Shown here piece after piece: positions 23,449 to 35,790 of a DNA stretch of 64,000 bases (position 1 is its first letter; every line of letters starts with the position of its first letter). This stretch comes from Mastigias papua (lineage: Eukaryota; Cnidaria; Scyphozoa; Rhizostomeae; Mastigiidae): assembly GCA_964019165.1 (NCBI GenBank), contig OZ025276.1:1922001-1986000 (forward strand), in the 5' to 3' direction. The position numbers and the translations under genes were made by a program. A model generated the notes under the pieces. The model was not told the origin of the DNA. It did not search any database and saw nothing but the letters and a program-made list of their open reading frames with translations.

Positions 23449-24464
23449 AGGGATAGTATGGTTTGCCCTGGACCAGACCTGTAAGAACACTGGTTGTGAG
23501 CCTGTGATCCGACTGTCCCCCTGTCCAGTAGTGGAAGTTCTCCGAGAAATAGTTAGTTGAAGGATGACGCTTCCGGTTACTACCATTTCATATGTGAGAG
23601 CGAGGCTCTTCAAATAGGTGGAAGGTATAGACGGAAGGTTAGGCGCCAAATTTATGCCAGCATTTTTGGCGCCGCCAGCATACTCTGTGCATTCAGTTTG
23701 GCGCCAACCTGGTACGGGAAGGTTCATCTTAGTATGGACTGGCGGCTGCAATTGCACGTCTAAGGTAGGTGCAGCTATTATCATAGCGATTGGAAGTATT
23801 TCACTAAGTCCGTACCGGCCTACATGGCTTCACTTTAACATGCCAGTACGGTTTGTTTTTAGTTATGTGACTTGGCGGAAAACGCATTTGGGAAGACATT
23901 TGATGACAGTAGGGTTCAAAGTGCATGCATTCGCTAACTTGGCTGAACATTCACCGATCTGACCATAGATGGTCTCATGTGAAAGAGCATCTCAAAAGCT
24001 ATCGAATGGTGTATCATGTTTTGGGGTAGCACCTGTATTTCCAGGTGAGGTGCAAAACTGCACTAGCGCCGAGACTTCGTGAATAGTTCACCTGGCTCTG
24101 TACCATGGCAGCAAGAGCATGTGAGAAGGACTGGAGAGAAAGAATAACTTATAAGTCTATCTTGAACAGAACTATTCGCAAATTTCATTTTTCTGTTACA
24201 AAATTGCTAACAATACTTCCTTACTTCAACAAAACTATAGATTGATGTCCTTGTTTTCCACAGTATTTTGAAAAGTTATCTGTCCTCTCTATTTTGGCTT
24301 GTGGAGTGTATAGGCTTGAGACTTGGATGAAAAGCCAGGGAACTGGGTTCAGAAGGAATGCGAGGACCCTGTGGCCCATGTGAGATAGTACTCCATGGAG
24401 TTGGAATATACGAAGCTGACAGGCTAAAAGCTGCAGATGGGTTATAAGAATGAGCAGGGTTTGC

Positions 24465-25536
24465 CTATTGGTTCATTTGAAGATTAAACAGCAAGGTTTC
24501 AATTTGATGCCTGGCTATTCGCTGATTTATCGGTGAAAGTTTCCTTAGTTCTGCAATAATGAGCATACCAAAATAATCAATTTCATCCTTTTCTCTTTCT
24601 TTTGTTTCTTCATATGCTTTTTGCATTGATTTAAGAACACGTAGTTCCTCTTTGTCTAAGTCAGGTTTCTTTTTCATCCACTTTGCCTTCTTTGTTACTT
24701 CAGACATATCCCAACTGTCTGCTCTTTTCCTTGATACTATGGACGTTTCCATTGCATCTTGCTCGTTTTCAGAGACTTCTTGTTCTCCGGTCAAGTCATC
24801 AGAGGGGTCTTCAACACCTGCATCTTCTCCAACAGACTGAATCTCAGTGACTGCTCTTTTTAAATCATTATGTCGTTTGCTGAATCTCTTTTTAAATTTT
24901 CAAACAGCTGTTTTGCTCTTTCCCCTGTGAATAGAATAATCCCATTAGCATTTATATCTAAAAGCTGGAATGAAGAAAGCGTCAAGAAGGGGATATTCTT
25001 CATATCTGAAGTATAGATAATATTTATCTATGGTATAGGCTAGGCAGTAGTTGAGTTAACTTTTGTTTAAAAATCTTAAGAAAGAACCTAAACTTAAATC
25101 CATAAGGTAGTAAAACAATCAGAGCAATTTATGATATGTGGGGGCAATAGGACCTAATTTTAACAAGAGATCATAAATTACCAGAAATCGTTCATCTTAA
25201 TTACACCCCAGTTTGGGAACAAAGCCCAAACGTAATTTAAGCCCATGTAAGTAGATTGATCAGTAACTACTGTAGTACAAAGTACAGTAGGACTAACGTA
25301 CTCTCAGTTATCATAATGAAAATGAAAGAGCAAGAAAGAGTCATAAATCAACTGAAATGTAAGTAAGCTAAATAGACCTTACCATCTTCAATATGAAGCT
25401 CTTCAGCAACTTTTGCCCAGGCGTTCCTGATGGTGTTTTTATCCTTGTAATCAGCACTTGTTTTGTCAAAAAGGCACGGAAATTTCCTTACAGTTTCAGA
25501 CAGTTTCTCGTCACATTGCAAGTTTTCACTTTCCAT
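24465..25536 (-). pseudogene. Accessory Myb/MADF-like gene of element A (one frameshift)
   Basis: Exon 1 (25536-25383) encodes a MADF-like start: KLSETVRKFPCLFD, YKDKNTIRNAWAKVAEELHIEDG. The donor is G|GTAAGG at 25383/25382 and the acceptor TTCACAG|GGG before 24924, in matching phase. Exon 2 reads ERAKQLFENLKK. A one-base loss in the A-run near 24890 then shifts the frame. The remainder is open to the stop at 24465, with an acidic stretch, KAKWMKKKPDLDKEELRV and the BESS-like end DYFGMLIIAELRKLSPINQR. Such proteins recruit Harbinger transposase to DNA. Confidence 0.82.
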
Positions 25537-25689
25537 TTTGAGTGCACTACACTAGCAAACAACGCGTACATTGAATATCTATAGCGTATTGAAAGTTTTC
25601 CGAGATTTCCGTCATGATTAATACTCCTTTTCTGTCTTAAATTTCTCAAATTTCTTTAAACAATAGGTGTGACTACAATCTGTCACGAT

Positions 25690-25733
25690 TATCGCGAAAA
25701 GATATCAAAACCTTTTGATATCTTTTCGCGATA
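25690..25733. repeat. Perfect hairpin, 21-bp arms with 2-nt loop
   Basis: The arm TATCGCGAAAAGATATCAAA(A) is followed by CC and its exact complement. It lies within the right subterminal region of Harbinger element A, among CACGATTATC repeats. Confidence 0.9.
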
Positions 25734-25846
25734 CTTGTTGATGGATCTGTCACGATTATCACGATTACGTTGATGTACTCACTGTGGATTATCACGATTA
25801 CAGCTTATCGTAATCGTGATAATCGTGATAATCGTCAAGTGAGTAC

Positions 25847-26240
25847 CAGGCTGTAAAGTACAGAATGATATTAGGTTCCATGAGTCTATTCAATATTCCA
25901 TGATGCTAATTAAAATATCTATAACACTTTCACTACTAAATTCCAATGAAATTAAAATCAACTGAAGGAAGGGTATAAAAACTGTTGACGGGCTAGAAAA
26001 ACTAACAAATTCATCACATGCAACATATGCTTTATGTACATGGATGGCGAGCTGGGTGAGGGGGGGGGCAGTAGCTTCTCTACTGGCTTTTGGCAACTTG
26101 TACTCAAATGGCTTTCCTCCAATACTAACCGTATAATTGCCCTTACACTATCTCAGTCCCTTCTTGAAACCTTCGAAAGACAACTCCTATTTAGTAGCCT
26201 AGTTTGCAATTGTTCTGACATTCCTGGCAGCCAGAAAGGG
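25847..26240. other. Flank of the nested Harbinger; candidate exon start of the outer transposase
   Basis: On the minus strand TACTTTACAG|CCTG next to the right end of element A looks like a splice acceptor for the outer transposase exon that resumes at 18809. The upstream exon was not found. The rest is unassigned and includes a G9 run near 26061. Confidence 0.4.
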
Positions 26241-26259
26241 TAGTGGTCTCAGTGATGAT

Positions 26260-27560
26260 ATGGAAACAAACAGCTCTACGAATTTGAAATTTAGATCAGT
26301 TAGGTGTGGTAAGAGTTCAAAGAAGAAGCAGCTTAAAGCAGCAAGAAATGCCAGGAATACTAGCTTATGTACAGAAAGAGATGGTGTAACTGGGCTTAGT
26401 TCCCTAGACCCAACACGATCTTCATCTTCTCAGTAAGATGGTAACTCAACTACTATCTCAGGCTCTACATCAAAAGACAGGTTGACAGGTTTGCCAAAAG
26501 TGAGATCAAGGTTTGCTTTAAAACGAAAAAGGCAATTAGAGGAAGACATTTATTCTGGAGATGGGGTTATGATTAGCAAGGATGACTATTTTCTTGTACA
26601 TGAAGAGATACTACTTGAAGCCCTTCAAGTTTCAACACAGTGTAGCATCTGCAGCTCAGGAAAAACGTATTTTAGAGTCCTTGAAAAGCATGGTATTGCT
26701 CAGAAACTGTTATTGATATGTGAGAATACCAAAGACAAATCATATCGGCAATGAAGCTGCTTGGGAAAGGATATGCTGGGTTGAACTCACTTACTGGGAT
26801 AATGAACATGAGCAATTCAATGTCTTAAAATGCTTTAACCTTATCATAGACAAAATTGAAAATGTTTCTTTGAAGATAGCTGAAGACAGTATGAACTGTG
26901 CAGCTGAGGAGTTAAATGGTGTGAGTTCAGAAGATGGGAACAACAGCAATGTTTGATGGTACCTGGCAAAAACGAGGCCGTTCTTCTCTTGTTGGCTTAG
27001 TTTCGTGTATATCTGCAATTAGTTTCAAAGTAATAGATTTTGAAATCATGAGACAAACATGTAAGAAATGTCAGGTATTATGTACGTTGATGGAGAATTG
27101 TGAAAGATATCAATCATTTGAAGGTCATAAATGTGACAAGAATCATGAAGGATCAGCATCAATGATGGAAGTTGCTTGTACTAGAGCTTTATTTAACCAT
27201 TCTGTTGCCAAAAGGAAACTAAGATATATTGGCTATGTAGGAGATGGGGATAGTAAAACATATGCAACAATAGCTAAAGGAAATGTTGATGGTAATGTAA
27301 TTGTTGTTGTTAAAAAAGAATGCATTGGACATGTGCAGAAGTGCATTGGAACTGCCCTCAGGAAATTAAAACTTATACCTGGGAAACAGAACTGGAGTGA
27401 TGGCAATACAATGGGAGGAAATGGAAGACTTACTTTACAGGAAATTGACAAACTTCACAGTTACCATGGCCAGCAATAAGAAATGTTGGGAATCTGTTAG
27501 GTATGGAAAGTGCTATAGCATAATATAATCCCTACTATTGTCGTTTCACTAATGTGGTGA
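26260..27560 (+). pseudogene. Kolobok-like (Mutator-like domain) transposase, N-terminal and central part
   Basis: A basic, Ser-rich start (KKKQLKAARNARN) with a stop near 26435 leads to FALKRKRQLEED and the Cys-pair segment CSICSSGKTYF. A frameshift follows, then LKCFNLIIDKIENVSLKIAEDSM. The catalytic part has FDGTWQKRG (first Asp), CKKC, HEGSASMMEVACTRALF, GYVGDGDSKTY (second Asp), VKKECIGHVQK and GGNGRLTLQEIDKLHSYHG. It breaks near 27480, and the Glu-bearing C-terminus is absent. The last motif is the one with which the fragment at 2860 begins, so the family is the same. Confidence 0.85.
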
Positions 27561-28410
27561 GATAAGGCTACAATGTGGCATCCATCCGCCAACCGAACAG
27601 ATGTGGTATCCTTGCCTAGAAGTTACATAGTGCAGAAGCATTTTGTTAAATAATAATAGTTTCCTACAAGCACCATTTGTTCATGTCTTCATTGCTATTT
27701 TACTCATAAAAGTAAGCAAGAGGTCAGACTCTTGTTGAAATAATGTGTGACCAAGCAGTAACAAATTTCCAGTACTACACATTGAGATAAGCATCCTGTT
27801 GAAAAATAGACTGTGTAGATCTTTTGTCTACTGAGAAAAGAAGGGACCACCTACTGTCTTTTGTTTACTGAAAGAACAAGTGACTATCTACTGGGGGTCA
27901 AAACACTGTGAAACATACAACTGGAGAGAAAAGCATGACAACTGAGTGGACAATCAGTATGCTAATATCCACCCTGTGTAGTACCCTTCTTTTATTCAGC
28001 TTTTGTTTGTCACGTTTATTTGTATAGCATTGTTACTGTTTTTCTTTCTTTCTACTATCACATTGATATCAATAGGTCACTTGTAAGTGGCATCCATGTT
28101 GGGGACCAGATGACCTTGTGTCTTTCCCCGCCATGAATGACACACTTAAATAGTATTTCATTTTTTAATTAGATTTAGGATTTGTTGTTGTAGAAAAAAC
28201 CACTGAGTGGACAACTGCCTCCTAGTTTATGTTTCAAGAGGCCCTATTGACACTTATGTTGCAATGGCATTGGAACGCCAAAAACACAGAGGGACTTGGT
28301 AGTACATGTTGACGTACCTGTTGCAAAATGTTGCAAACCCTAAACCCTTAGAGGTAGTAACTTTTAGCCTACGTTGTATTAAGTTGTAGCCCAAGTGGTA
28401 GTAGCTTGTA
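27561..28410. other. Unassigned noncoding stretch
   Basis: No conserved frame. The block around 28080-28150 ('tggcatccatgttggggaccagatgacc') resembles a LINE 3' UTR, but I cannot support that. Confidence 0.3.
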
Positions 28411-28416
28411 GCCTAT

Positions 28417-29055
28417 AGCCTGGTTCATACTTTGTAATTTTTCTCAAACTTATGTGTTTAACACCGGGCTGGGGACAGATAGTCTGCTCCGTAATCTGCT
28501 GTAAGTTCCTTAGCATGCTTACACAAAAATAGTGGAGGCATGATGCACTTCCTTTGATCTGTAGGCAAAAAGAATTACAGAGTTGAAAATAGTCATTTTT
28601 GTTATCCTTAAGCACCTTCACATACAAAATGCAATGGCCTGCCACATAATATGCACTTTTTGCATTCCACCACGCTCTTCCTACCACGTTTTAATATGGA
28701 CAACATTGAAGCAAGGCTATAAGTGCAGAAATATCCTCATTCATATAACCATACACATAAAGAACACCCAGACTCAATCAGAGTTTAAAACTCCTGGCGT
28801 AAAATTGGTAAGACAGTAATGATCGATACAGAAACGGCAAAAATAAAGAAACATATGAGGGAAGCATTAACTGTGTAAATGTATGACATAGGTTGACTCT
28901 GTTTATGTAATGTATACTATGTAAGAGGTTTTCAGATCAATTTTTCTCTAAGGCCTAAGGACATTAATGCATTTTGCTTGCATGTTTATAGCAGGTACTT
29001 TCTCCTTAATCAATTTCTCACTTAAGCTTTAATTTTTAGATATGAACCTGGCTTA
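28417..29055. mobile_element. Possible MITE with 'CCTGGTTCATA' inverted ends
   Basis: GCCTGGTTCATACTTTGTAA near 28418 and, reversed near 29055, GCCAGGTTCATATCTAAAAA form imperfect terminal inverted repeats; the right end is followed by TTA. No coding sequence. The target duplication is not convincing on the left. Confidence 0.4.
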
Positions 29056-30511
29056 AGGGGTAGTAACCTTGTCCCTAACCAGCAATAACGGTAGGTTGAT
29101 TGTTCCAGAAATAAAAGCAGTATCATATAGCATATATAAGAGAGAAAAAGACCTAAGTCTACATTGAAACAGTACCGCATTAGAAATGCATGTAATATGT
29201 TGAGATCACAATCATAACAGAAAAGAATGAAGTAAAAATAGGCGCTATTGCAGAATCGTACCTCTCCTAGAAATTGACATCCTAGGCCAATGAGTTATAC
29301 ACCATTCGATAGCTCTTGATGAGTAGATTAAGATGATACAATCATATACCATATAGTTCAACCCGTTGAGGAGTTATCCCCAAAAACCGCCTTACATAAT
29401 GGCACCTCTTATTTAAATAGACAGCCTACGGCAATAAATCATATACCATTCCATAGATCTCAATGAGTACAGTGCAATGGTACCCTAGTTAGCAATCTAG
29501 CTCTAACGTCACAGGAATTATATAAGAAGAAGTACTTACTGCCATGTACAGGCCTATCCTCAAATACCGTCTTCCATATTTTGGCACTCATCCAAGACAC
29601 AGCCTCAATTCCGTATTCAAAGGGTTAGATAGCCGATGGCAAAGGGCCAGGGGCAGGCACATATCACAGCCGAATCAGTCAATTATTCATGTCAATCAGT
29701 CAATAGAGAACTATCTGTACCTGTGTGTAGGGCAGTTGAGCGAAGGATTGAACTAGGTGTGCTACCTCCCCCCCTCAAGTAACAGTTCACAGGAAGAGAA
29801 GACTGTACATATACACAAAGTTCCAATGGTAAGATTTCTGAAATGTATTTATTTGTTATGTTTCTTGTTAAAATGGCATATCCAATGGCATCTAATTAGA
29901 AGCAACTACAACTAAACTAGTAACACCATAGAAGGAGAAAATTCAGCACACAAAGCTGTATGTACAAAACCTATAACAACAGTTTTCTGCTATCTATGGT
30001 ACTGTTTTCTTCTTAAATGCTACCACGTTTTCGCAAGTTTTTATCTCAGCAGCAAGTTCAGTCCAAAGGATACTACCTCTATGAATGTTACTGATTTTGT
30101 TCCAAATCTATCTGTGTCCCTATTGGGAGCAATAGCACATACAAATTTGTGGGCCCTGTAGGCTACTTCTCTCTGTCGGCTTATGTTCTGTAGGCTGAGA
30201 GTGGAGAATGCCAGTGACTTCTTGCCTCCTACTTTTTCATTCCCTTTGTGAATAAAACATAAGGTTTTAGCAAACTTATGTAGCTATTGACAAGACTATT
30301 TATGCATGGTTACAAAAAATGGTTGTACACAGAGGTATGGTTTCCTTCAAGTACTTAAATGAACTGTATCTACTGTTAACATGAGTACTTTCCTCCTCTG
30401 AACATGAAGGGGTGCAGAGGAGTGAAATCTGTGCAACAAGAATGGTTTGTGAACATGGCGCCATAATGAAAGAAATTTCTATGCTTGCAAGGATGTATTA
30501 GGGCCAGGTTA
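29056..30511. other. Unassigned stretch with copies of a dispersed motif
   Basis: No gene. ATACACCATTCGATAGCTCT at about 29297 and a diverged copy near 29449 belong to a motif also seen in the Merlin terminal repeats and near 39869. The short ORF at 29544-29756 has no recognisable features. Confidence 0.4.
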
Positions 30512-31640
30512 GACCTAGTTCATACAGCGCATTATGAGCGCGGCAAATTACATTCAAGTTAAAGCGCTGATGAAGCGCTCCAAATAGCTCTGGTGGTTTC
30601 ATACACCGAATTTAATTGAGCGCATCACATTGAATCATAGCCTCGATCTCCTATTGAAGCCTCCTTTTGCAAAAGGTGCAGATAGTTTTCTCTAAATAAC
30701 GGCGGGAAAAATCATTTCTGCACTTGCTCCATTTGATTCATCCACAAGTTTCAGTTTTTTTAAGCAGCAGCTTTTTTGAAAGCTTCTGCTGCGGAAGGTT
30801 ATCTACCTGTATCTTTATTGCACAGAAAACATACTAACAAAAGCCTAGTAACAAGATGGCGCCATTCTCAATCAATAAAAAGTTGCATGTTTTTCACGAG
30901 ATCTCAAGAAGGATAATGGTATGCACTCAAATAGAAAAGAAAAGAAGAAGAAAACATGTACATGCTATGCTGCTAGAAGTATCTCGAAAATGGAATCTTG
31001 GCATGTTATTCTATTTCCAACTGGTTCTTGCGGCTATATTAGCTTTTTTCGGTAGTATTCACTTTCACACACAACATTTACGACTTCCTCAACAAACTCT
31101 TCTGGCCAGCAAGATTTGCGTCCAGCTTTCTTTCTTTTTGGAGTTACTGAGCCTTGCGCCTCCAATTCTTGGCCTAATATTTCAGTCTCCTCTTCATCTT
31201 CCACTGATTCGTCTTCAGCGATGCTTTCAGAGCACGCTTTATCGCAATCTGCCTCTTCCTCCATCCTTTCACTTGAACTGCAATACAAAATGTCTGGTTT
31301 GCTACCGTTCACGCTGAAAAACTGTTGGCGCCTTTTTACATGCACATGCGCAGATGCGCTTAATCATAAAAAGATAGTGATTTCCGGAGTGTTTGATGTG
31401 ATTTGAAAAGATTCCATCAATATTGAATTAAATTCGCTGCGCCTATAAAGCGCTGTCTGAAACCAATGCACATAATGCGCCCTTAATTCACTCAGAGGGG
31501 CGAATTAAATTATTTGAAGCGCTTCGAATAGCCAATTCGTTTCATACAGCGAATTATCAGCGCATCGAATTGACACTTAGAAAATTTTTCATGCAATAAT
31601 TTAATTCGCCGCGCTCATAATGCGCTGTATGAACTAGGTC
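30512..31640 (-). mobile_element. Non-autonomous Harbinger, 1.13 kb
   Basis: The termini GACCTAGTTCATACAGCGCA and its complement carry alternating GCGC/AATT motifs and are flanked by TTA on both sides (30509-30511 and 31641-31643). It contains part of an accessory gene on the minus strand. Its ends resemble the right end of the Harbinger at 39490-39524 (complement of GGCCTAGTTTAGACAGTGCA). Confidence 0.88.
31034..31345 (-). pseudogene. Harbinger accessory protein, N-terminal exon
   Basis: After an acidic stretch (EDESVEDEEETE) the frame encodes KRKKAGRKSCWPEEFVEEVV and CESEYYRKKLI, the start of the Myb/SANT-like domain in Harbinger accessory proteins. It hits a stop with no obvious donor, and no later exon is seen in this short element. 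Confidence 0.65.
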
Positions 31641-31643
31641 TTA

Positions 31644-32184
31644 CAAGTAGCGATTTTCAGTTGGATATTGGCGGAAATATCAATTATCGGATTATCACAT
31701 TGGTTTTTTCATCCTGTAACAAGCCAAAAACTATTGCAAAATGGATCGTAGATAATCTAAGCGTGGGCAGACTATAATCAAATTGGTTTGATTTTATTCC
31801 AAATATCAGGTGAAAGTTGAAAGGTACCGACAGTGGCTTCACACAGAGTAGCATGTTGTGATCATAATAATGGCGAAAAGTGAATGGGAAGACCCCAACA
31901 TGTTGCAGAGGTATATTTACTTAAGTTGTTACCAAAACGTACTACTTGATAACTATTTCTTTCAATGTGTTGCCCGTCTAGTAATTACACTGGACAAATA
32001 TTTGTCAGCAATATCCAGGCTTTTTTCAAATGGATAGCCCTTGATTCATGTCAGTATAAACACCATGTACCTGACCAGCAAGCAGTGAAAGTAGGCATGT
32101 TTTGTGGGTTTACTTGTTAGAGATGACACAATTCATAGTTTAGATCATACTCTAACTAGGATCTCTCTTAATATATATAGATAT
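31644..32184. other. Unassigned stretch
   Basis: No coding or repeat feature is supported, apart from a short TA run just before the SINE array. Confidence 0.3.
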
Positions 32185-32922
<738 letters not shown>

Positions 32923-32980
32923 ATTCAAAAATATACTTTCTTCTGTTGTAAACGTTTCGATATATTATCTTCATCAGTAC

Positions 32981-33052
32981 TTTAGAGAGGGGTTATGCAA
33001 AGTACAATATATATATATATATATATTGTACTTTGCATAACCCCTCTCTAAA
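32981..33052. repeat. Perfect 72-bp palindrome around (AT)n
   Basis: TTTAGAGAGGGGTTATGCAA and the following GTACAAT are mirrored exactly after a central AT tract. The right arm is the start of a block that recurs as a direct repeat at 34021. Confidence 0.95.
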
Positions 33053-33225
33053 GCTGCACACAGAGTTTTCGAAGTGCACCTTTTGAGTAGAACTGCACAT
33101 CAGGCTCATAGCCAAGGAGGTTTGGGGGACACATCCCCCCTATATTTTTGACATCTGTTTCAGTGACCCCCAGAAAATTACAGAAATGTAGTGCACTCCA
33201 CTATTGTTGTTTCATTTGTCTTCCA
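33031..33225 (+). repeat. Direct repeat pair (also at 34021-34200) carrying a hAT terminus
   Basis: Both copies share CTTTGCATAACCCCTCTCTA, the 'gtgca..ttttgagtagaactg' block, a hAT-like end CAGGCTC(A/C)TAGCCAAGGAG (33101 and 34089) and a following 'gggggacac..cccc' segment. Each is preceded by a (TA)n tract. The hAT end was probably present before the block was copied. Confidence 0.8.
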
Positions 33226-33425
33226 GCCAATGCATCCCTTTATGATCTTGAAGCTGAGTGCACGACTTTTAAACATGTACTGAAAGATGTGAAATGGCCA
33301 ACACTGGATGGAAGAATTGACCTAGTTGCCATTTCAAAGCATGTAAGGATGCATCACAACCACACTGCTCCATTATTGACAACACTTTACAATGTTGCCA
33401 TTACAGCTGGGTGGACGTGTGCCAG
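33225..33425 (+). pseudogene. Possible hAT transposase C-terminal (dimerisation) exon
   Basis: After a candidate acceptor (GTCTTCCAG) the frame encodes LYDLEAECTTFKHVLKD, WPTLDGRIDLVAISKHV and [20 protein letters not shown]. It resembles the hATC region of ZMYM-like hAT transposases, where an aliphatic stretch leads to a CER(x)FS motif. It is cut by a (TA)n tract right at CE. The hAT-like terminus at 33101 supports the reading. Family assignment is an inference. Confidence 0.4.
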
Positions 33426-33436
33426 GTGTGAATGTG

Positions 33437-33559
<123 letters not shown>

Positions 33560-33649
33560 CCATGAGGATGACAATAATCTGTCAAAACTAGTCGGCAAAA
33601 GGCAAAAAACTTGTTTCTACTAGTGTTCACGTCTTAAATTACAGTTCAA

Positions 33650-34014
<365 letters not shown>

Positions 34015-34200
34015 ATTTTTCTTTGCATAACCCCTCTCTAAAACTGCACACAGTTTTGGAAGTGCACATTTTGAGTAGAACTGTACGTCAGGCTCCTAGC
34101 CAAGGAGGCCTGGGGGACACACCCCCTATATTTATGAAATCTGTTTCATTGTCCCCCAGAAAATTACAATACTCTAGTGCATTCCAATAATGTTGCTTCG

Positions 34201-34605
34201 TTTTAGCATTTGCCGTATTAGGCTCGCTCGCAACTAGCCAGTTAACTGGAAAACAGGTGAGGGCTATAGCCCCCCAGCTCGATTTGAAAAATGTCTTGGA
34301 AGAAAGTTCTAGCTAAAGTTCCCACCTCCCAGTGGCACTATACCTGATGGATAAAACGCAAAGCACTTTCATATGAGAGGTGAGTGAGGCCACATTCTCT
34401 ACTTAACTTCAATGGGAATCAACTCTGCCCAATGTGGGATTTGTATGAGCAGTAGGTATCAGTGAGCACAGCCTGACATTCACACCACAATTTCATGCAA
34501 ACACAGCCTAACTGGTTTAAACAATTATTTCCTTGTGTGGAATCCAGAGATTCGTGTAACCCTGATATGGCAGTAGAACCTTCGTTTGAAATTTTTCAAG
34601 TGTGA
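34201..34605. other. Unassigned stretch left of the Harbinger D accessory exon
   Basis: Follows the second direct-repeat block. Missing upstream exons of the accessory gene should lie here or beyond the (TA)n tracts, but I cannot identify them. Confidence 0.3.
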
Positions 34606-34938
34606 GTGGAGGTGATCCAAGCAAAAGTGATAATTCAAGATTATCACTCACAAACAAGTTTGAGTGATGGGGAACCAAATGGCAAAATGGGCAAGAAAGA
34701 CATCTATGTTCCAGTTCCACCCAAAAAGAGGCAGAAGGAAGCAACAAATGAAGTATTGAAAGAAGCAGTGAGTGCCTTCAACAAATTTGCTTCTGTTGAC
34801 CCTTGTGAAGCATTCATAACATTTATGAAGGAAGACAATGAAAGAAACCGGGTCCATGAGAAAGAAATGGCAGAAATGCAGTTAAAAATGCTGCAAACGA
34901 TTATGATGGCAGCCAATAACAAGGCATCCATGTTATGA
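34606..34938 (+). pseudogene. Accessory protein of Harbinger D, C-terminal exon
   Basis: The frame has an N-terminal linker, a basic PPKKRQKEATNE, FNKFASVDPCEAFITFMKED and a Glu/Met-rich helix (HEKEMAEMQLKMLQTIM) before the stop. This resembles the C-terminus of Myb/SANT-type Harbinger accessory proteins. It is convergent with the minus-strand transposase at 35560-39250, which supports the pairing. Upstream exons were not found; that region is occupied by microsatellites. Confidence 0.6.
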
Positions 34939-35559
34939 ATAATGGTCAAAGAAGTTTTACCCAAGCTTGATAATATGCCTCAGCAGTCTTCAAGCTGGAC
35001 TGACTTGATCAATTATGACAACTCAGGATACTAACTGACCATTATAAGTAAAATTTAATAATCAGAAAGAAATTACATAGATTGATTTGTCATAATCTCC
35101 GTCCCCTAATAGTAGGGGGATTATTAAAAAGAGGGGGTTGGCAATTTTGCCAGAAGAAATAAATGTGGAGGGTGTTAATAAATGGAAATGGGTGGATTTT
35201 AAGTTCTATTTTGAATTAAAACTAGAATTTTGTATGAAAACAAAGCAAAAAGCATCTTCTGGGAGTAAAACTTTGAAAATCCAAATCACAACAGGCAATA
35301 TGTTTTGTATCATAATCACTAAGCTCCTGTCAGAGTAGTGGATTGCTGGTATGGTATATTTACCTAAAAAATGTTACACTTATCTGAAGTTTACCTATGT
35401 TAATATACAGACCAAACCAGAAATTTAAAAGTTGTTTCTTAGATGCAGGGCAATACTGTAGCTACAAGTAAGGTCTTTCTGAATCAAAAACGCAGTTCCT
35501 CTAAATTAATAAACACCATTTCCAAGTTTTTCCTCCCAAAATTTTTGTTTCAGATGGTC
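34939..35559. other. Intergenic part of Harbinger D
   Basis: No gene between the accessory stop and the transposase stop at 35560. Confidence 0.4.
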
Positions 35560-35790
35560 TCATATTTTCTTGGCTTCGCTTGAACTGTCAGGGATCTTTC
35601 TGCATCTGGTCCAGTGCAAAAGGTCAGAAAAATCGCTTTGTGATCTCTTTTTCTGAGTGTTTGGGTCCACAGTCAAGTCCCAACCATTTAAGCATGTATC
35701 ACTTAAATCAATACAGATATAAAGCCACGTTTACACTATGCGATTAATCGTAAACGATTTATCACAGCATTTTCCATGATTTATCTTATA

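Larger units (their letters stand above)
20173..24070. mobile_element. Merlin-type DNA transposon, 3.9 kb with 622-bp terminal repeats
   Basis: The ends GGCGCTAGTGCAG.../...CTGCACTAGCGCC are flanked by a perfect 9-bp duplication GAGACTTCG (20164-20172 and 24071-24079). The inverted repeats run 20173-20794 and 23449-24070 and are nearly identical: a 114-codon frame inside is the same in both. The interior encodes a Merlin/IS1016-type (ISXO2-like) transposase segment. An 8-9 bp duplication is the Merlin norm. The high arm identity and perfect duplication indicate a fairly recent insertion. Confidence 0.9.
18931..24147 (+). pseudogene. PIF/Harbinger transposase of element A (one nonsense codon, split by Merlin)
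   Basis: From ATG at 18931 a basic N-terminus (RKRRKRREKTKSRQQRQRR) leads to FWV and a TGA at 19056-19058, where relatives have a codon such as CGA; the frame then continues to 20172. Catalytic motifs are intact: GAIDGQHIPI (first Asp), YGSNNDSGVL (second Asp) and RRVIENTFGILVARWRLL (Glu). At 20172 a Merlin element interrupts. After the 9-bp duplication the frame resumes with GSVPWQQEHVRRTGEKE and stops at 24147. The Merlin insertion and the single TGA are the only defects I see. Confidence 0.9.
18813..25843 (+). mobile_element. PIF/Harbinger element A (7.0 kb with a Merlin inside)
   Basis: The terminal inverted repeats start CTCAATTGACGATTATCACG on the left and, reversed, CTCACTTGACGATTATCACG on the right, followed by more (CGATTATCA)n. 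Flanks are TTA (18810-18812) and TAC (25844-25846). It contains a plus-strand transposase and a convergent minus-strand accessory gene, the usual two-gene layout. It sits in the transposase of an older Harbinger and is itself split by a Merlin element (20173-24070). Without that, its length is about 3.1 kb. Confidence 0.88.
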
